Shown here: piece after piece, positions 1 through 12,290 of the stretch
Numbering within the stretch: position 1 is the stretch's first letter
Layout of the letters: each line of letters opens with the position of its first letter
Source of the DNA: Thelephora terrestris
Lineage: Eukaryota > Basidiomycota > Agaricomycetes > Thelephorales > Thelephoraceae
Length of the DNA: 64,000 bases
Assembly (NCBI GenBank): GCA_015956445.1
Contig: WIUZ02000005.1
Coordinates: 2,108,001 to 2,172,000, forward strand
Direction of reading: 5' to 3'
Notes under the pieces: model-generated
Database searches by the model: none
What the model was told of the DNA's origin: nothing
What the model saw: the letters and a program-made list of their open reading frames with translations, nothing else
Made by a program: the position numbers and the translations under genes

Positions 1-1273
1 GTCCTATACACTGTATTGCTTCAGGGGGATCAGGGACGAAGGTTGCATTGTCATACGGACCCGATGTAGCTGTCGTGGAACAGCACGCTATTTGTGAGCT
101 AACTATTACGCCCACAAGACGGCGCGATAGGCTGAACTGACTGTGACAGCCGTCTGGACTAACGCAAGAAATCTTCCCGAACCCCCATCGCTACCCGGAT
201 TGGACGAGGAACTTCCTGTTCCCACTGCATGCTCCCTCCATTTCATTGAGAATGAGAAGCTGTTGGTTGTCACATATGTCGATCACGGGATAATGTGAGT
301 GTTTTTGAATCTCCCCTCTCTTGATATTTCGCTATAACAAACAAAATTCTAGTTGCTGGGACATCAATTCAATGGAGCTGAAATGGCAGATTACACCAAG
401 AACGTGCAGCCTGTAAGTTTCTACAAGTGTCGATGTGCTTCATAGCTACGGGCTCATTGATCGTAGCGCGAGCTGTGCCGTTTCTCCCGACGAGAAAGTC
501 TTAGTAGTTGCCAACCTCTACGATGGACTGGACTGGTACAAAATCCCCGACCGCGCCTTTAGCCGCTCCGTTCCTCTTCACATCAACCACAACGTCCCGA
601 TCCCAGTCCTACTCGTTGATAGCGGGAAGACTCTACTTGTGGGAGGTACGTCGGGCAACGCAAAAGTCCTCGACGCGCACACGGCAGAAACGATTCAGAC
701 ATTGGACCATAACCGTAAGAGGTCTTTGATTGTCAAACCTCATCCAGCGACACTAACCAAGATTCAAATCTTGTAGCGGACGATCTCGTCCAAGCTTTGG
801 TGCGCTTTAGCATCACCCCCAGCTATCACAATCTCATTACAACATACAGGCGTTCTGTCTCAAGGAAGAAACCGGAACAAGGTACATCGCGACCGGAACG
901 TCTCAATCATTCATTCAGATATGGTCTGCAACAACGGAAGCAACCGATGTGAAAGGCCCGCAATCCACCGAGACTCCAGCTCCAGTGATACCAGTATGAG
1001 TTTCACGGTCCTCCAAGTTCTTGTGATTGACTGGTTTGCCAGTGGTTTATCCGCTTTCAGCGTTTCATCAACATGGCGCTAGTAGTCCTGGCATTCGTGT
1101 CGGTAATCTACCTCCCAATGATACAGGATATTGGAGCGAGTAGCTCCCGAGTGTTGCTACGTTGGCTTGCCCCGGTGGCCCGTTCGGTACTCTCGCGGGT
1201 GGATAGCGATGCAGCTACAACTCTGCCTCAAGATCCAGATTTTTTCGTGCCAAAGACCGTCACGCAAGTCTAG
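1..1273 (+). CDS. WD40-repeat protein with C-terminal membrane anchor (5' end outside window)
   Basis: The reading frame enters from the left edge (CIASGGSGTKVALSYGPD) and runs through short introns at about 94-149, 295-352, 413-466, 715-776, just after 800, and 998-1041. The exons read like the beta-propeller blades of an Agaricomycete WD40 family: CWDINSMELKW, then SPDEKVLVVANLYDGLDWY, LLVGGTSGNAKVLD and RYIATGTSQSFIQIWSA. After the last blade a Ser/Thr/Pro linker leads to a single hydrophobic segment (MALVVLAFVSVIYLP) and a short tail ending in TAG at 1273. The blades probably mediate protein contacts and the helix would anchor the protein in a membrane. The precise function is unknown. 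Splice sites were chosen by frame and GT-AG rules; the fourth exon could start slightly earlier with a 33-bp intron, which I rejected as too short. Confidence 0.8.
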
Positions 1274-1339
1274 GGGACACATAGAAGACGCTGATGAACT
1301 AACTAGCACTTGTATCTACTTTGGGACTCTGAGTACAAT

Positions 1340-1671
1340 CTAGTTCGAGGTCGGATCTCGCATCACCCTCTGTTGGTCGATACACCCAACACTCTCCGAC
1401 ATCTGGTGGAGTTCTTGATACTACACCTACCACTCGGTATGTTTCCTACACTGCTAGAGACACGTCGTCGTGGCAGGCCCTGGCCTCCGTGCACTCTGTC
1501 CTTCCTAGTGCATCGAAACAATCCCCCGTGTTCAAGTCACCTCCGCCCAAGAACTGGAAACTCCTCCTAAAATTCTCTGCCCTTTGTATTGCGTTGCTGG
1601 TAATCGTACGTGCGACTTCACCCGGCGCCTCAAGGCTATCTTGCCCATGGGTTTACCCTGGAAGCTTCTAA
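1340..1671 (+). pseudogene. Possible tail fragment of a second WD40/membrane protein
   Basis: Directly downstream of the WD40 gene there is a Ser/Thr/Pro-rich open stretch followed by one hydrophobic helix (LLLKFSALCIALLVIV). This repeats the linker-plus-membrane-segment layout that ends the neighbouring gene. No WD40 blade is visible before it, and the frame closes soon after the helix. It may be the 3' end of a degraded tandem paralogue or an unspliced extra exon. Confidence 0.3.
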
Positions 1672-1679
1672 TACCATGG

Positions 1680-3565
1680 AACACCATTTCTCTGACCAGT
1701 TCTAGTGATCTCGTTTGCTGGCAAGGGCTCTACCGACGGTAAACCTTGAACCAAGCAGACTCGCATAAAATACCAAGTACAATGGGATTTGCTGCTATAA
1801 CAAGGGTAGGAGGATCCAGTCAGATTCTATACTCCACCCTGAGCCTGGGGCTGGGTTCCAGCCTACTCTATACGGTGCCCCAGGGTTGTGTGAATGTCTC
1901 GGCGATGTCCCCTTCTAGCCTTTCGGTCCGAAACCATATTCGGAATTTCGATCCTCAAATCGAAACCGCCGCGAAACCATTTTCCGCTTCAGTCGTACCC
2001 CTCTCACGGCACTGCTGTCTCGGAATCGGAACACAACCCCCTTTCTCCGTTTTCTGGAATGCCGACCATCTAAGAACGAATGGGAAGAACAAAATCGTTG
2101 ACAACAGAGGCTGACCACGACCTCGAAAAGGTGTGCCAGCCACCCCACGTGCAGTTCGGATTGTATAGTGCCTTATCGACATCATTCATCATTTTCTAGT
2201 GGCCTAGACCAGAAGCTGCCCACTCGACATCTGCCGAAACCCTGCTTCACAAAATAGCGGTGATTTGCACCCAGTCTAATGTCGCGCCGAAGGTGGATAC
2301 TTCGAGGACGTGGGTAGCACGACACATCCTTCTCAGCGTCGAATCTCTTTTCGTGCAGGAGGACTCAGTGGAGTGAACGCCAAAGAGGGTTGCTGCCGAC
2401 TCTAAAGATGACAGATGACACCACGAGACGTTTCTCGACTGACTTCCATGCACACGACTGTACGTCGAGCGGCTGGATCTAGGCGCCCTCCCGAGAGCGC
2501 ACCTCCCCCTACAAGTTCCCGTCACGGAGCAGTCCGGTGAGAGATCTGCTCGGGATTCCCAAGCTCTTCGGTCCGCGTCCGGTACGCCATCTATGTCATC
2601 TTTGACTCTCCACCCGTCCAGTCGCTCATCCCATCGCCCCTTCACGTTCAACCACACGATTTCGCTCAAGGGATACCGCAACAGCCCCTTTCGCATATTT
2701 CCCTTCCTTGAACCGAGGGAGATCGCGAACATCGAGAGTGGTCGGCCTTGGAGCGTAATATCACGATCAGTGGAGTGTTGGGTCTGTCGCACTCCTTTGC
2801 GACCCCTCTGCTTTGAGACTGACGTCTCTCGAATCCTGTGACAGAGGATTAGAAGATGTGCCACCATTTGGGGGCCTCGAAGTCTTGAGGTGAGTCACAC
2901 CGAGACAGTGGTCTCAATGTGGAGGTCTTAACCCCGTTAGCCCACGTCCAATGCTCAGGGCAGAGACACAGGATAGGTTCGGCCTCTGCGGTTGCACTTC
3001 GTAGCTGCGACTCCCTGACATTCGTCCAGGTATCGCCTGACAAATGTTTTTGTGCGCTGCACTTTCCTAAATCGGTCCGTCCTCAAGGGACGGCCATGCC
3101 TTTGGTGTACTCCTTCGTTCCACACTCCAATCCGCTATGTTATGCAGTACGAACTTGACTTCAAGCTGAAATCAAATTACGAAGCATGGGGTCCGGGGTT
3201 AAGGGGCACACGACATACTCGCGGCACGGTAAAGCGTCCGACACGGGAAGATGGGTCATCATCTCGACAATCACGAAAGGTGCGGTAAGGTGGTTATCGA
3301 CGCGCGCTCGCACAGGTGTGGATATCCTTGCTGCGATGGAACAAGGGTTCTGATCCATAACATAACTTCACTCCGTAATAAAATTAAATAAATAAAATTG
3401 AACACCCCAGTCGGCTCGCCAACCTCGCAGATTGTCCGTCTCGGGGTCCCGCATCATGCATCACTGGTCACTAGTCACGACGGAACCTTGGCACTCGCCC
3501 TCTCGGAATGATCACGGTCTCGTTTCTCCTTTTATGAACCCCCCCCAGACCACTGCTATTCTCCC
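1680..3565. other. Gene-poor stretch, no supported gene
   Basis: Open frames of up to about 200 codons exist on the minus strand (2247-2867), but they show no recognisable domain, start context or intron structure and overlap equally long frames on the other strand. I see no repeat or element boundary here. Confidence 0.5.
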
Positions 3566-3571
3566 CTGCAG

Positions 3572-5434
3572 TTGTTCCGAATGACTTCGCCTTCTGCTGC
3601 CATCGACGCTATCTTCAACCGTCCCAGAGACGCCGCTGCAATCCTATTCTTGATCGAGGATTCGAGCTCTTTGGCTTCCCTTTGGCAGCATGTAAGGGAT
3701 GCTTACCTCCCGTCTCTTCTCAATGCCGTCCAAGCTGCGAACCCTACCTTCGCTGTGAGTCAGTCTATTCTTACTCCCTCTCACCCGCTGACCATGACAC
3801 CAGGCCGAGACGTTGTGGATGATTACGTCCCAACATGCTCCATTCAACCCCTCTTCCGATAACTCTGGTCGTCGGCCACCGAACGATATTCCACACATCA
3901 GCTTCAGCCCCCACGGTGAAACCACAATCTCTCCTATGAATGTTACCTCCGCGATTGAGGTAAGTTGAGCTGGTTTCCACCGCCTATGCTCTGACCCGAC
4001 TTACATGTTCAGGCATTGTCGGCAACTTTCGGCCGTGGACCTGCGACGCGCCATCTTGTCATTGTAGCGGCCGTGAACCCCTCCGCAGACGTTCTAGGTA
4101 CGCGCAAAAATCATGCGTGGTCCACCGTGGTAGACCTGTCGCATCGAGTGCGTGAAGTTTAAACGACTCTGAGCTTTTCTCATCACCCGCTTTATCTAGG
4201 AAGAGATCCGGGTGCACCTGATCGTTCGATCTCAGTCTGAGATGGATGGTCTGACCCCTTTGTATTGGGACTTGGTAAGTTTACTGATACCAATTTCTTT
4301 GGACAATTTCAATTGAGTGTGACCTTAGATTGGCAACGGTCAAGCCGATCGTCCCTTCACCAATGACAACAAATTCGCGTTTTACCTGCACTATCTCCAC
4401 GATGCATCAGGTTTTCCTGTTTTCTCCCGTCTCCATCATGCCTCCCGCTGACATATTTGGAACCAAAACTCACAGGCAAGGGAAAGGCATCGGTTGTGGA
4501 CAAGTCACGTGTTCCCAATTCGGGATCGCAACCGACAACTTCCATTGGAAACCCTAGTTTGGTCTATCGAATCCAGAAGATGAACGGTATGGAGAGGAAA
4601 AGGCGCTCGAGGACTCGGAGAGACCAGCCATCTGCGGATAGGCCCGGTCAACCATACCAGAAGAGGAACCTTCAAACTCGAGCAGCCTCTTCGACGACCC
4701 AGCCGGCATCTCCAGATCCCTCTAGCCGTTCGCCCTCCAGGCGCGAAGACACATCGCATGTCTCAAAATCAGGAATGTCCCCATCCTATCTCGACGCTTT
4801 CCCGCCCGCAATCTCATCGGACGAACATAGGTCGTCATACCCCTCAGTCACTTCCCCCTCCTGCAGTTCCTCACCATACTATCTCGGCGCCGCAACATCT
4901 CCATCATCTCCGGGGTCGAGGAACATAAGTCCCTCACGAGCGCCTTCACCGATCCCGACCACCGCTTTCGATCATTTCCAGCATATGGCTCTAGCTTCGC
5001 AGTCTGCTCCGGATTCTTGCTTTTCAATGTCACCTAGCTATCACGAGTTCCAGAGCTATGGTCATGTGCTTGACGGATCGCACTTGGCGAGGCAGTGCAG
5101 CGACGTCTACGGGTCCAGTCGTTCGTGCTGGAACGAGTACAACAGACAACATGGATGGATGGAATTGTCGGCGTATCCTCGCTTCCTGGAGCCACACCCT
5201 TCCAGTATCTTGACTCCACGATTAGCGCATCAGCCGGGAAAAATCTCCGCGACTTCCTCTTTTCCTCCAACGTTGCACGATTTAGACGCCCCCCCCGCAG
5301 GAAATCCTGATGCCAAATACTTTTATCCGGATTTTGAAGATCGCGCCGCTGGTACATCCGTACAGAACACCCGGCTCCTCACCAACTGCTCTCCGTATGC
5401 GGATCTCCCGACCACCGTCCCATACAATTCCTAA
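3572..5434 (+). CDS. VWA-like protein (Mediator subunit 25 type) with disordered Ser/Pro-rich tail
   Basis: Six exons fit in one frame: 3572-3754, 3804-3959, 4013-4097, 4204-4274, 4329-4410 and 4476-5434, giving about 510 residues. The N-terminal 190 residues alternate hydrophobic strands and helices as in a von Willebrand A fold: AAILFLIEDSSSLASLWQHV, then ATRHLVIVAAVNPSADVL, then EIRVHLIVRSQSEMDGLTPL. The order resembles the VWA domain of Mediator subunit 25, which links activators to RNA polymerase II. The C-terminal 320 residues are Ser/Pro/Tyr-rich and probably disordered, with a basic patch (MERKRRSRTRRD) that could be a nuclear signal. The Med25 assignment is by pattern only. The start could also be the Met three codons downstream. 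Confidence 0.65.
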
Positions 5435-5800
5435 TCACTTCCCGTGTTTGACTGTATCCACGCCAGGTCCGGCGTGATGCATATGCTGGACTGCCAGTAT
5501 TTCGCTTCGTTTTACCCCTTATGTAGTATTAAACAGACGCCAGTTACATTTAGTTTTATACCAGCTGGTCGATCGCGGGAAGCTAGCAACGCTGTGCATT
5601 TCCATTCCTCTAGGTTCAAAATTTCATCTGAATCGAGCTCTACGTTCGAGTGTTATTGTGAGCTTACAATGCATTTGTGTTTCACGCCGGTCATTGTAAG
5701 TTGTGTGGAATGAATTTTAAGGAAGCCAATGGCCGCTCCGGAATAAAATCAATTCCAAATGGGCCAAGTATATGAAGGAACCACTGATGTATAGCCAGTC
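5435..5800. other. Convergent 3' intergenic region
   Basis: This lies between two genes that converge. It is AT-richer than its surroundings and contains no supported gene or repeat; it probably holds the two 3' UTRs. Confidence 0.4.
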
Positions 5801-7033
5801 CTACGCGTTGGTCAAATCCAATGGATCGATGGCTGTCCCTTCACCCTCAAGAGGCACATGATCCCTCATCACCACCTCTGGTCCAACAGACTGGTTTCGT
5901 TCGAGCTCTGTCCCGATATTCGCCATGAGTTCGACGAACCTATCCGCATCAAATGGTTCGACCGTCTCGTTGGGGTTGCTGAGGACAAGGGAGACCAATC
6001 CGTTCAAGCGGTCCCGCGCGGGAGGGTTGTAAGAAATGACCCTACAGGCTGGACACGTCGTCCCGCGACTCCATGCCCACCAGTCAAAGAGACAAGTAGC
6101 GCAGAACGTGTGTCGACAATCGGTACTGTAGCACCGCCTTTTGAACACCATATTTATCCATGAGCCCTGCTGAGGATCGCACCTGAAGGGTTGGACCATA
6201 GGGCCGTGACAAATCCCGCATTGTAGTGTCTCCTCGAGTTGTGCAAAAATGCTCCTAATTCTCTATAAAATTGTCAATTACTATGGTACCCCACGATTGA
6301 CGCGATATCGTGCCTCGTCACGATCAGCCAGCGTCACTTTGGTTTCTTCCAGCTCCTTTCGAATGGCTTCAATTTCCTAGGGATTACTTAGCAGTGGATC
6401 TCCGAGGTAGAACATCACTTTACCGTCTCACGATCGCGTAGAGAAGCCATGTTGGTTTTGACATCCTCACGCAGCACGATTATTTCCTACAACTTGGTCA
6501 ATAATGATCCCCTCATCCAAATATGTTGTCGCACCGTTTCACGATCGTGTAGGGCCTGCTGAGCCGCCTCCATCGCTGCGATCAATGTTTCATGTGAAGC
6601 ATTAGCTATCGACAGCTGCCCTTCAGTGATGTTGAGTTTGTTCTGGGTTTCCTCGTGGCTGGCTTCGAGAACCTTGAAGCCCTTCACAATCATGTCGTAT
6701 TTCTTTATAAACGGAGGATCAATGTCACGGCCTTAGAGTAGAGCGAAATCATACCGTCTGAATGCTCGGCTGCGACGACGCCCCTTCGATCCTAGAATGA
6801 ATGCGGCTAGGCCCATACTCACTCCCAGATGGTGTCGCGAAACTGCTGTCATTCGAGTGGCTGACATTGAACGGAACATGCCTTGCGGAGCGATGGGGCA
6901 TCGACCTGCTGCTTGCAGCCATGATGGCATCGAATTCTGCGTCAAGTGCAGGATCGCCTGGCATTGGATAACTAAAGGCGTATAAGGAAGGGGGATGGTG
7001 GATGCAGGACAAAGGTTGTCGTGGCGTGTCCAA
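5801..7033 (-). CDS. Coiled-coil RING-finger protein (probable E3 ubiquitin ligase)
   Basis: Read leftwards from Met at 7033. Exon 1 encodes about 94 Ser/Pro-rich residues. Three short exons follow that are helical and heptad-like (KGFKVLEASHEETQNKLN; LREDVKTNMASLRDRET; AIRKELEETKVTLADRDE), and each ends in a (H/R)DRE-type motif at the intron. The last exons carry a C3HC4 RING: CGIC, then CYSTDCRHTFCATC, then CPAC, with a 45-bp intron between the first and second cysteine groups. Such a RING normally recruits E2 ubiquitin-conjugating enzymes, and the coiled coil suggests dimerisation. The splice just before the RING exon (about 6245-6310) is not settled and may use a non-GT donor. The tail after the RING (about 75 residues) is acidic. 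Confidence 0.65.
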
Positions 7034-7288
7034 ATCTGGTCAAGCCACTCCATATGAGGGCACGTTATGCAAGTGATCATCGCCCGTGGACGTTGGACAC
7101 GCGCTGGGGTTTTAACAGAATGCGTGACTCGCTGTTCTCAACACAACCCAACAGGTCATAGCTAGGATTCTTGCGTCGGGATGAAAAGGTGAAAGGTAGT
7201 GCACCGATTGGGAACCGAACCGAAGGGAGATTAGTTAAGAATTAATATTCACATGTTAGGTACAGGCTGCGCGGCAAAGATAATAAAT

Positions 7289-8367
7289 TTACACCCCTCC
7301 TCTCGTCTTCCCCTTGCGACCGCGTATGGTAGTGAAGCTCGCGGCCGTGATCCAGTTCGGAGTTCCATTGGCTCTTAAACTGAGCATACGGTCCTCAATA
7401 GCGGGGTGGTAGACCTTCTCTTGTTCAGTGACGCACTTCCATTGGCGGTTAATTCCAAAGAGCCATACGTGGTAAATATCGGTTACCCTGTTATGGTGGA
7501 TAAAAAGCTCGCCGATTTCTGGGGTCATCGCATGCGGGGGGGATATGAGGTCGTGCACCGAAGAGGTCGTGTACCAGGTAGTAACTCCAGGAGAGCCAGA
7601 GCAAAACGGCCGCTGTTGTTTGAACGGGATCGGCAGAGACGTAGTTTCAGGATTTACCACGGGGGCAGTGTTGAGGGCGTTGGTGGGTGGTTCGGGGTCC
7701 GATGTCCGTTCAAAGATGGTGGGTCCACTTGTCGCGGGTGGACTAGCATTGACGTCAGCGGTGAGATATGGCGAAAAACGTCCCCAGACGTACATCGATC
7801 CTTGAGCCCCATCAGCCTGCGACCTTTGTTTGAATGAACCTAGAATCTCCGTCGACGTTGTGGGGTCCAGGTCGAAGGCTGCGCAGATCGCTGCAGCACG
7901 GGATTCGAAGGTTGGCGGGTCCACCATGAGAGGCACGAGTTGCTGGAACAGACGACTCAAGGTTGCCCCGTCCACCTGCTTTCTCGATGAACCTTCTTGG
8001 GAAGCTTGAGAAACGTCCCGACTGCTCGATTGGAGGGTTGCCGGCCTGGATGAACGTTCGTAGGGTTTATGAAGGCTTGCGTTCGCGGCCTCAGATGGAA
8101 CGTATGCACGATAAGAGACTGAGGGAACGTACGAGTTATGTCCCGCATTCCTTGTCCTTGCGACCAGCCTCCCGTCCTCCTCCACGCTGTATCGACGAAA
8201 CGCGAACACGCGCTGGTGGAGGGGCTGCATTGAAGGGTCATAAGCCATCTCAAATGCAGGGACAGATCTTAGAAAAATCTCACCTCAGATGCAAGCCTCG
8301 AGTTGGTGTATCCCCCGGACGACGGCAGATACACAGGAGAAGGTAGCGTATACTTGGGGAGAGACAT
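7289..8367 (-). CDS. Uncharacterised protein, about 340 residues
   Basis: A long open frame (8248 to 7289) encodes a hydrophilic N-terminal half rich in Ser, Arg and Pro and a more ordered C-terminal part (MTPEIGELFIHHNRVTDIYH, VWLFGINRQWKCVTEQEKVY). An upstream exon starting at ATG 8367 (MSLPKYTLPSPVYLP) joins by a 59-bp GT-AG intron, removing the first eleven codons of the long frame. A TATA-like run lies about 35 bp upstream of that ATG. I prefer the two-exon model; a start at 8248 is the alternative. No family is recognised. It faces away from the gene at 8662, so the two share a roughly 290-bp promoter region. Confidence 0.55.
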
Positions 8368-8585
8368 GGTTGTACACGCATCGGTGCCGATGTCTTGTTC
8401 GTTTTATATCCCACTCGAGGGGGGTGACCGCGCGAAGCGAAGCTGTCCACAAAGGTCGAAAGGGATGTTTTCGACACTTGCACGACCGGCTCATCGACAA
8501 CTCCGATCACCTGTTTTTGTTTTTATTTTATTTTCCACAAGTCCTCATTTTCTCTCAGCAACACATGTTTCCACTCAGGCTTCGA

Positions 8586-8592
8586 TATATAA
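8586..8592 (+). promoter_or_regulatory. TATA box of the gene at 8662
   Basis: TATATAA about 70 bp upstream of the chosen ATG, followed by a pyrimidine-rich stretch typical of fungal transcription starts. It helps to place the start of the downstream gene. Confidence 0.5.
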
Positions 8593-8661
8593 GGTCCGGT
8601 TTGCCACCCATTGTTTCACTCTCCTCACTACTCCTTCCCCGATACTTGATCAGCTTGGACT

Positions 8662-9232
8662 ATGCCCGTCATCCGCAAAAGACCAGTTGGACCCACGGTG
8701 CGGATGTTGGAACCCTCATCAGACCGTCTCACCACTGACAACCAAAAAGTCTAGGGGCACTGTCGAAGCTTACCACTATCAGCCCCTGCGTCATCGCAAG
8801 AAAGTCGTTCGGCTCAATACCCTCGTTCCTAACGACGAGACCTTATCCAATCCGCGTTATGTCAACGTTGAGGAGCATTTCGATACTCCCCGCCGTTCCG
8901 TCAAGATACACGACTGTCGAGTTGTAATCGGCGCGGATATGTATCTCGTCACCGGTTACTGGTACAGACACGGTGGTATCAACCGATCCGTCAAGACTGC
9001 CACCGGACTTACGTGGAGGGGAGAGCTCGTCGTCGTCAAAGCCGGCCGCTTTCTCCCGTATTTGAAGAGGGTCAGTCGCCCTCACCAAGCAGACCTTGCA
9101 GCAGCAAAGTACGTCTCATCCGTTCTCTCTCTATTTTACGGTTCGTGCTGACTTGGAATACTCAGGTTTATCCTCAAGCACAAGTTGTGCTCGGACACCA
9201 GGAAGCGATTCCCGACCATGATCGCTCCTTAG
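8662..9232 (+). CDS. Uncharacterised basic protein of an Agaricomycete-type family
   Basis: Three exons (8662-8697, 8750-9108, 9166-9232) give 153 residues. The small first exon (MPVIRKRPVGPT) is supported because removing a 52-bp GT-AG intron keeps the frame open, and a TATA box sits upstream. The body reads VEAYHYQPLRHRKKVVRLNT, then a Cys/Val/Tyr-rich core (HDCRVVIGADMYLVTGYW) and a basic end. I recall similarly built unknown proteins with a xxFVIGxDMxLxTGYW-like core scattered through mushroom genomes, but no function is known to me. Confidence 0.6.
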
Positions 9233-10057
9233 ACCATCAAGCCTGGGTGCTGGTGTCGGTTTCTGCTGCTTCCTTAGATGCTACACCGGCTCTGCAGCCC
9301 CCACCCACAAGCTCGACTGAGCCAATTCAAACATGTTTTTCTTTGTCTTTTGTTCTTTCCTCGTTTCTGTCATAATGCGATTGCCGTCTGTACAAAATAT
9401 ATGGCCTTATCTGATCGTGAATCACGTCCAATATATCTCTTAATTTTCTTTCAACTCGGTGAACGACCAACAAAGCGCCCAAAGCAGGCTCCAGCTTATC
9501 GCCAATCTGCGGGGCGTGATCGATGATCGAGCACGGAAGCAGAAGAAAGCCCCAAATCCGGTTAGGCTGTGCCTGATTTCCCCTTTTGTTCTGACATTCA
9601 ACGAGTGGCGTGGCTTGATGTAAAGGACAGGAATCTTTGAGGAATCTCCGGAAGATCCTTGAGAGATCTTTGAGGAGCATTGCCCTGCGTTTCCCTGAGC
9701 CTCTCCGTCGATGTCGGAAATGAAAGGGTGCGTGGCTCGTGCGAAGCTCATTTGGTCAGCTGACAGTGATGGTCCTCATCTGCAAACCCTGATTTGGTAG
9801 CGTGTCTCTTTGGTACGCGACGTCGTCTTTGCAGCTCAATCGTTTCACCCACCTGTCGTTTACCTCCAGGCATTCCTCGCATCAATCACCTCGACCCAAA
9901 AAGTGCAAGTTTCAGAAACAATCTTTATTCAGTTATATTGCGATCCGATTCTTTCAGGGATAAAACTGAAAGACTTTTCCCGTTCGTGCAAAGAATCAAA
10001 GGTATAAAGGTCTGCCTTCACATTGCCGTTTCGCCCACTAGCCGATTCTCCTCCGAT
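9233..10057. other. Intergenic, nothing supported
   Basis: Short open frames only, none with recognisable content. It probably includes the 5' region of the gene at 10,058. Confidence 0.4.
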
Positions 10058-10757
10058 ATGTCTGACTTCACCTCTTCTGATCTGGATTCAAAGTCTATAG
10101 TCGTGTTCAATCCGATCGGTTCCGCCGATCACTCTGGAGACCATCCTGGAGGTCAGCCTGCTCCGGCCAATGCGGTAAGTGATATCTTTCGCCTCTTTCG
10201 TTCAGGAGTCACTGATTATGCCCTAGGGCGCTGAACATCATGTTGAGCAACACACGGGGCCCATCGCTGGCGAGCCTATCAACTGTTCCGGATCCATTAA
10301 CGCGGCCGTCAATCAAGCCTCCCAGACCGTCCTCGTGAACGTGGGTTTTCTCTCTTGTCGCCAGATCCTAGCTCAAGCTGAATCACGTCGAACAGATTCA
10401 ACCATCCGACTCGCCCGCGAGGGTAAGCCATGTCACTGTTCCATCGCGACCACTGAACTAACTCCCCTTGCTCCTAGCGCACTGTGCTTAGTTTTCCTCG
10501 AGGCTTCCTTCCAGTAAGCACTGCGTCTTCATTATGACCCCCTCGATTGACCTCTATCTCAGTTCAGCGTCACTCGTGAGAGCAGCGCCACCTCATTTAC
10601 CCTGAGGGCTGTGGTTCGCAAGTCGCTTCTCCGTCGCCTCTTTTATCTTTTTCTGGCTGTCTTGATCGCGTTCGTCTACATTGTATTTGTATTGACTTGG
10701 CACGTTGTGCACCCGGCTGGGATCAAATGCTACACTACTTGTGCGCCGAGGTATTAA
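10058..10757 (+). CDS. Small single-pass membrane protein, 174 residues
   Basis: Four exons fit one frame: 10058-10174, 10227-10422, 10492-10513 and 10568-10757. The N-terminal half is hydrophilic and Ser/Gly/Pro-rich (MSDFTSSDLDSKSIVVFNP). Near the C terminus there is a basic flank (VVRKSLLRR) and one long hydrophobic helix (LFYLFLAVLIAFVYIVFVL), followed by a short tail with two cysteines. The basic residues before the helix suggest that the N terminus stays in the cytosol. No family is recognised. The third exon is only 22 bp and depends on the alternative acceptor at 10,490, because the nearer acceptor leads to a stop. Confidence 0.5.
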
Positions 10758-11080
10758 CTCACGCACGAGTAAACCTTGAGCTCGGTCCCTGTCCAATCCA
10801 TTGTTTATTCTCGCAAAGTTTTTTCTCGATTTCATGCGCCTTGTGTTATTTGTACTACGTGTTTTGTGGTACAACGAAAAAATAATCGATCCCTCTGGAG
10901 GGAATGACGGAAAGTCGCAAGCTCAGTAGACACGATGACAATCGATAATCGATATAGTAATCGTTGACCTCGTCTTCTGTATCAGCGTCGATACTCACCC
11001 TGATCAACAAGCCACCTCGTGCACTGACTTTCCTCCAACCGGTCCAAGATTACTGACCCTGGCTTATAGACACGCCGAAG

Positions 11081-11460
11081 TTGCCCTCGACAGTGATGCT
11101 TCTGTCATTGGTAGTACGAAACTCCTCAGACCCTCATCTAAGTGGATACAGCACGATTCATGGTCTCCCTGTTGATATCGTCAACGACTGTCGATGGGAT
11201 CTGCAGATCTACCCACAGTTGGTGTGCCAACAGAAAGAATCTTCCAAATACTGCCCCCATACGGCCGCAGCTACTTCGAACGCGGGGACCACGTTAACCT
11301 GCCTTTCCTCGATATCAAGTCTTTTTTCAGGAACTCCAGGTTTGCTAGGACGTTACTGACAGACTCGTCTATGGCGCGGGTGCGTGGTAAGTTTTTCACC
11401 AAGAGAGAGATGAGGAATCGACTTGTTCGTCGCAACGGGGTTTATTGCGGCTTTTATTAA
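11081..11460 (+). other. Open stretch of unknown origin
   Basis: One frame reads plausibly as protein (DLPTVGVPTERIFQILPPYG, YFERGDHVNLPFLDIKSFF), but no start, splice plan or family can be fixed. It lies just before an NRPS scrap and may belong to the same degraded region. Confidence 0.25.
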
Positions 11461-11589
11461 CGATGATGCAGGTCTTTCTCAGTGCCTTACCTAGACCCCG
11501 CTCCGCCTCGTTCCGCTAGTGGTTTCGTGCGCATCACTTTGCCTTGGTCGTCGGGATATGTCCAACAAAACCTCGGAGTCACACCTCAA

Positions 11590-11765
11590 TCTTTTTATAA
11601 TTCTCCCCCACTCCGGTATCGTCGTCGCTTCTACTCGAGCGGTGGGGAGAGATGTGAGGTTTTGCTAATGGCCCACTACCAGCTCGGCAAGGCCGTGATT
11701 CCTTTGAAGAATCATTTGCACATCGAGGAGACTGCTCATCAGCTCTTAAGTTGTGCGTCTCGTTC
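11590..11765 (+). pseudogene. NRPS condensation-domain scrap
   Basis: The segment GERCEVLLMAHYQLGKAV...EETAHQLL matches in order the condensation domain further right in this window (GEEKYELLLTVHYKTGEV...EETARQFL, about 21,095-21,200). The DNA is also recognisably similar. Only about 50 codons are left, with no adjoining catalytic motif, so this is a dispersed fragment and not a gene. Confidence 0.6.
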
Positions 11766-12047
11766 ATCCCCTCTCACAGAACTCGCGCGTCAGGTGACGG
11801 TTCTGTTAGCGACAACGGGGTTATGCGAATCATCACAGGGTCACCGCCGGCTTTTGGACCCGTGGTTGCCGCCATCTGCTCCGACTTGCTACTATTGTCC
11901 TTCTGATTTGACTGGCTTGTTGATTCTCAAGCCTAACGATGCATTCCTCCTTCTAGACCAAGATGATCCTACCTTTCGAAGGAGGTGATCATCAACACAG
12001 TGGCAAAGGAGCCCGAACCATCTCAATGCGCTCACACAGAGCTTTAA

Positions 12048-12290
12048 ATGCATCAGCAGTTGGGCTCGTGTCTCGTCTGCGACCGCCCTTGTGTCGGTTG
12101 GTCTCACGAATCACCAGCAAACCGCTGGCGATGCATTCCCACTACGGACGACGTTTACCACTGTATGGGCTGTTTGTGTACAATGGTGAGAAAGGACGGC
12201 AAGCTTTCCATGCTCCAAGGTCCGACTTTTCTCTATGCCACCATTGGTCGGAACTTTTACTTAGTTCTCGATATTCTTGAAATTAATTAA
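12048..12290 (+). CDS. Short cysteine-rich open frame
   Basis: 80 codons with paired cysteines (CLVCDRPC and CMGCLC) and His/Cys between them, a layout that could bind zinc. It may be the last exon of a gene whose upstream exons I cannot define. No family is recognised. Confidence 0.3.
   Translation: MHQQLGSCLVCDRPCVGWSHESPANRWRCIPTTDDVYHCMGCLCTMVRKDGKLSMLQGPTFLYATIGRNFYLVLDILEIN

Noticed and set aside
2247-2867. A 206-codon minus-strand gene
   Set aside because: No recognisable domain, start context or splicing, and comparable frames lie on the opposite strand.
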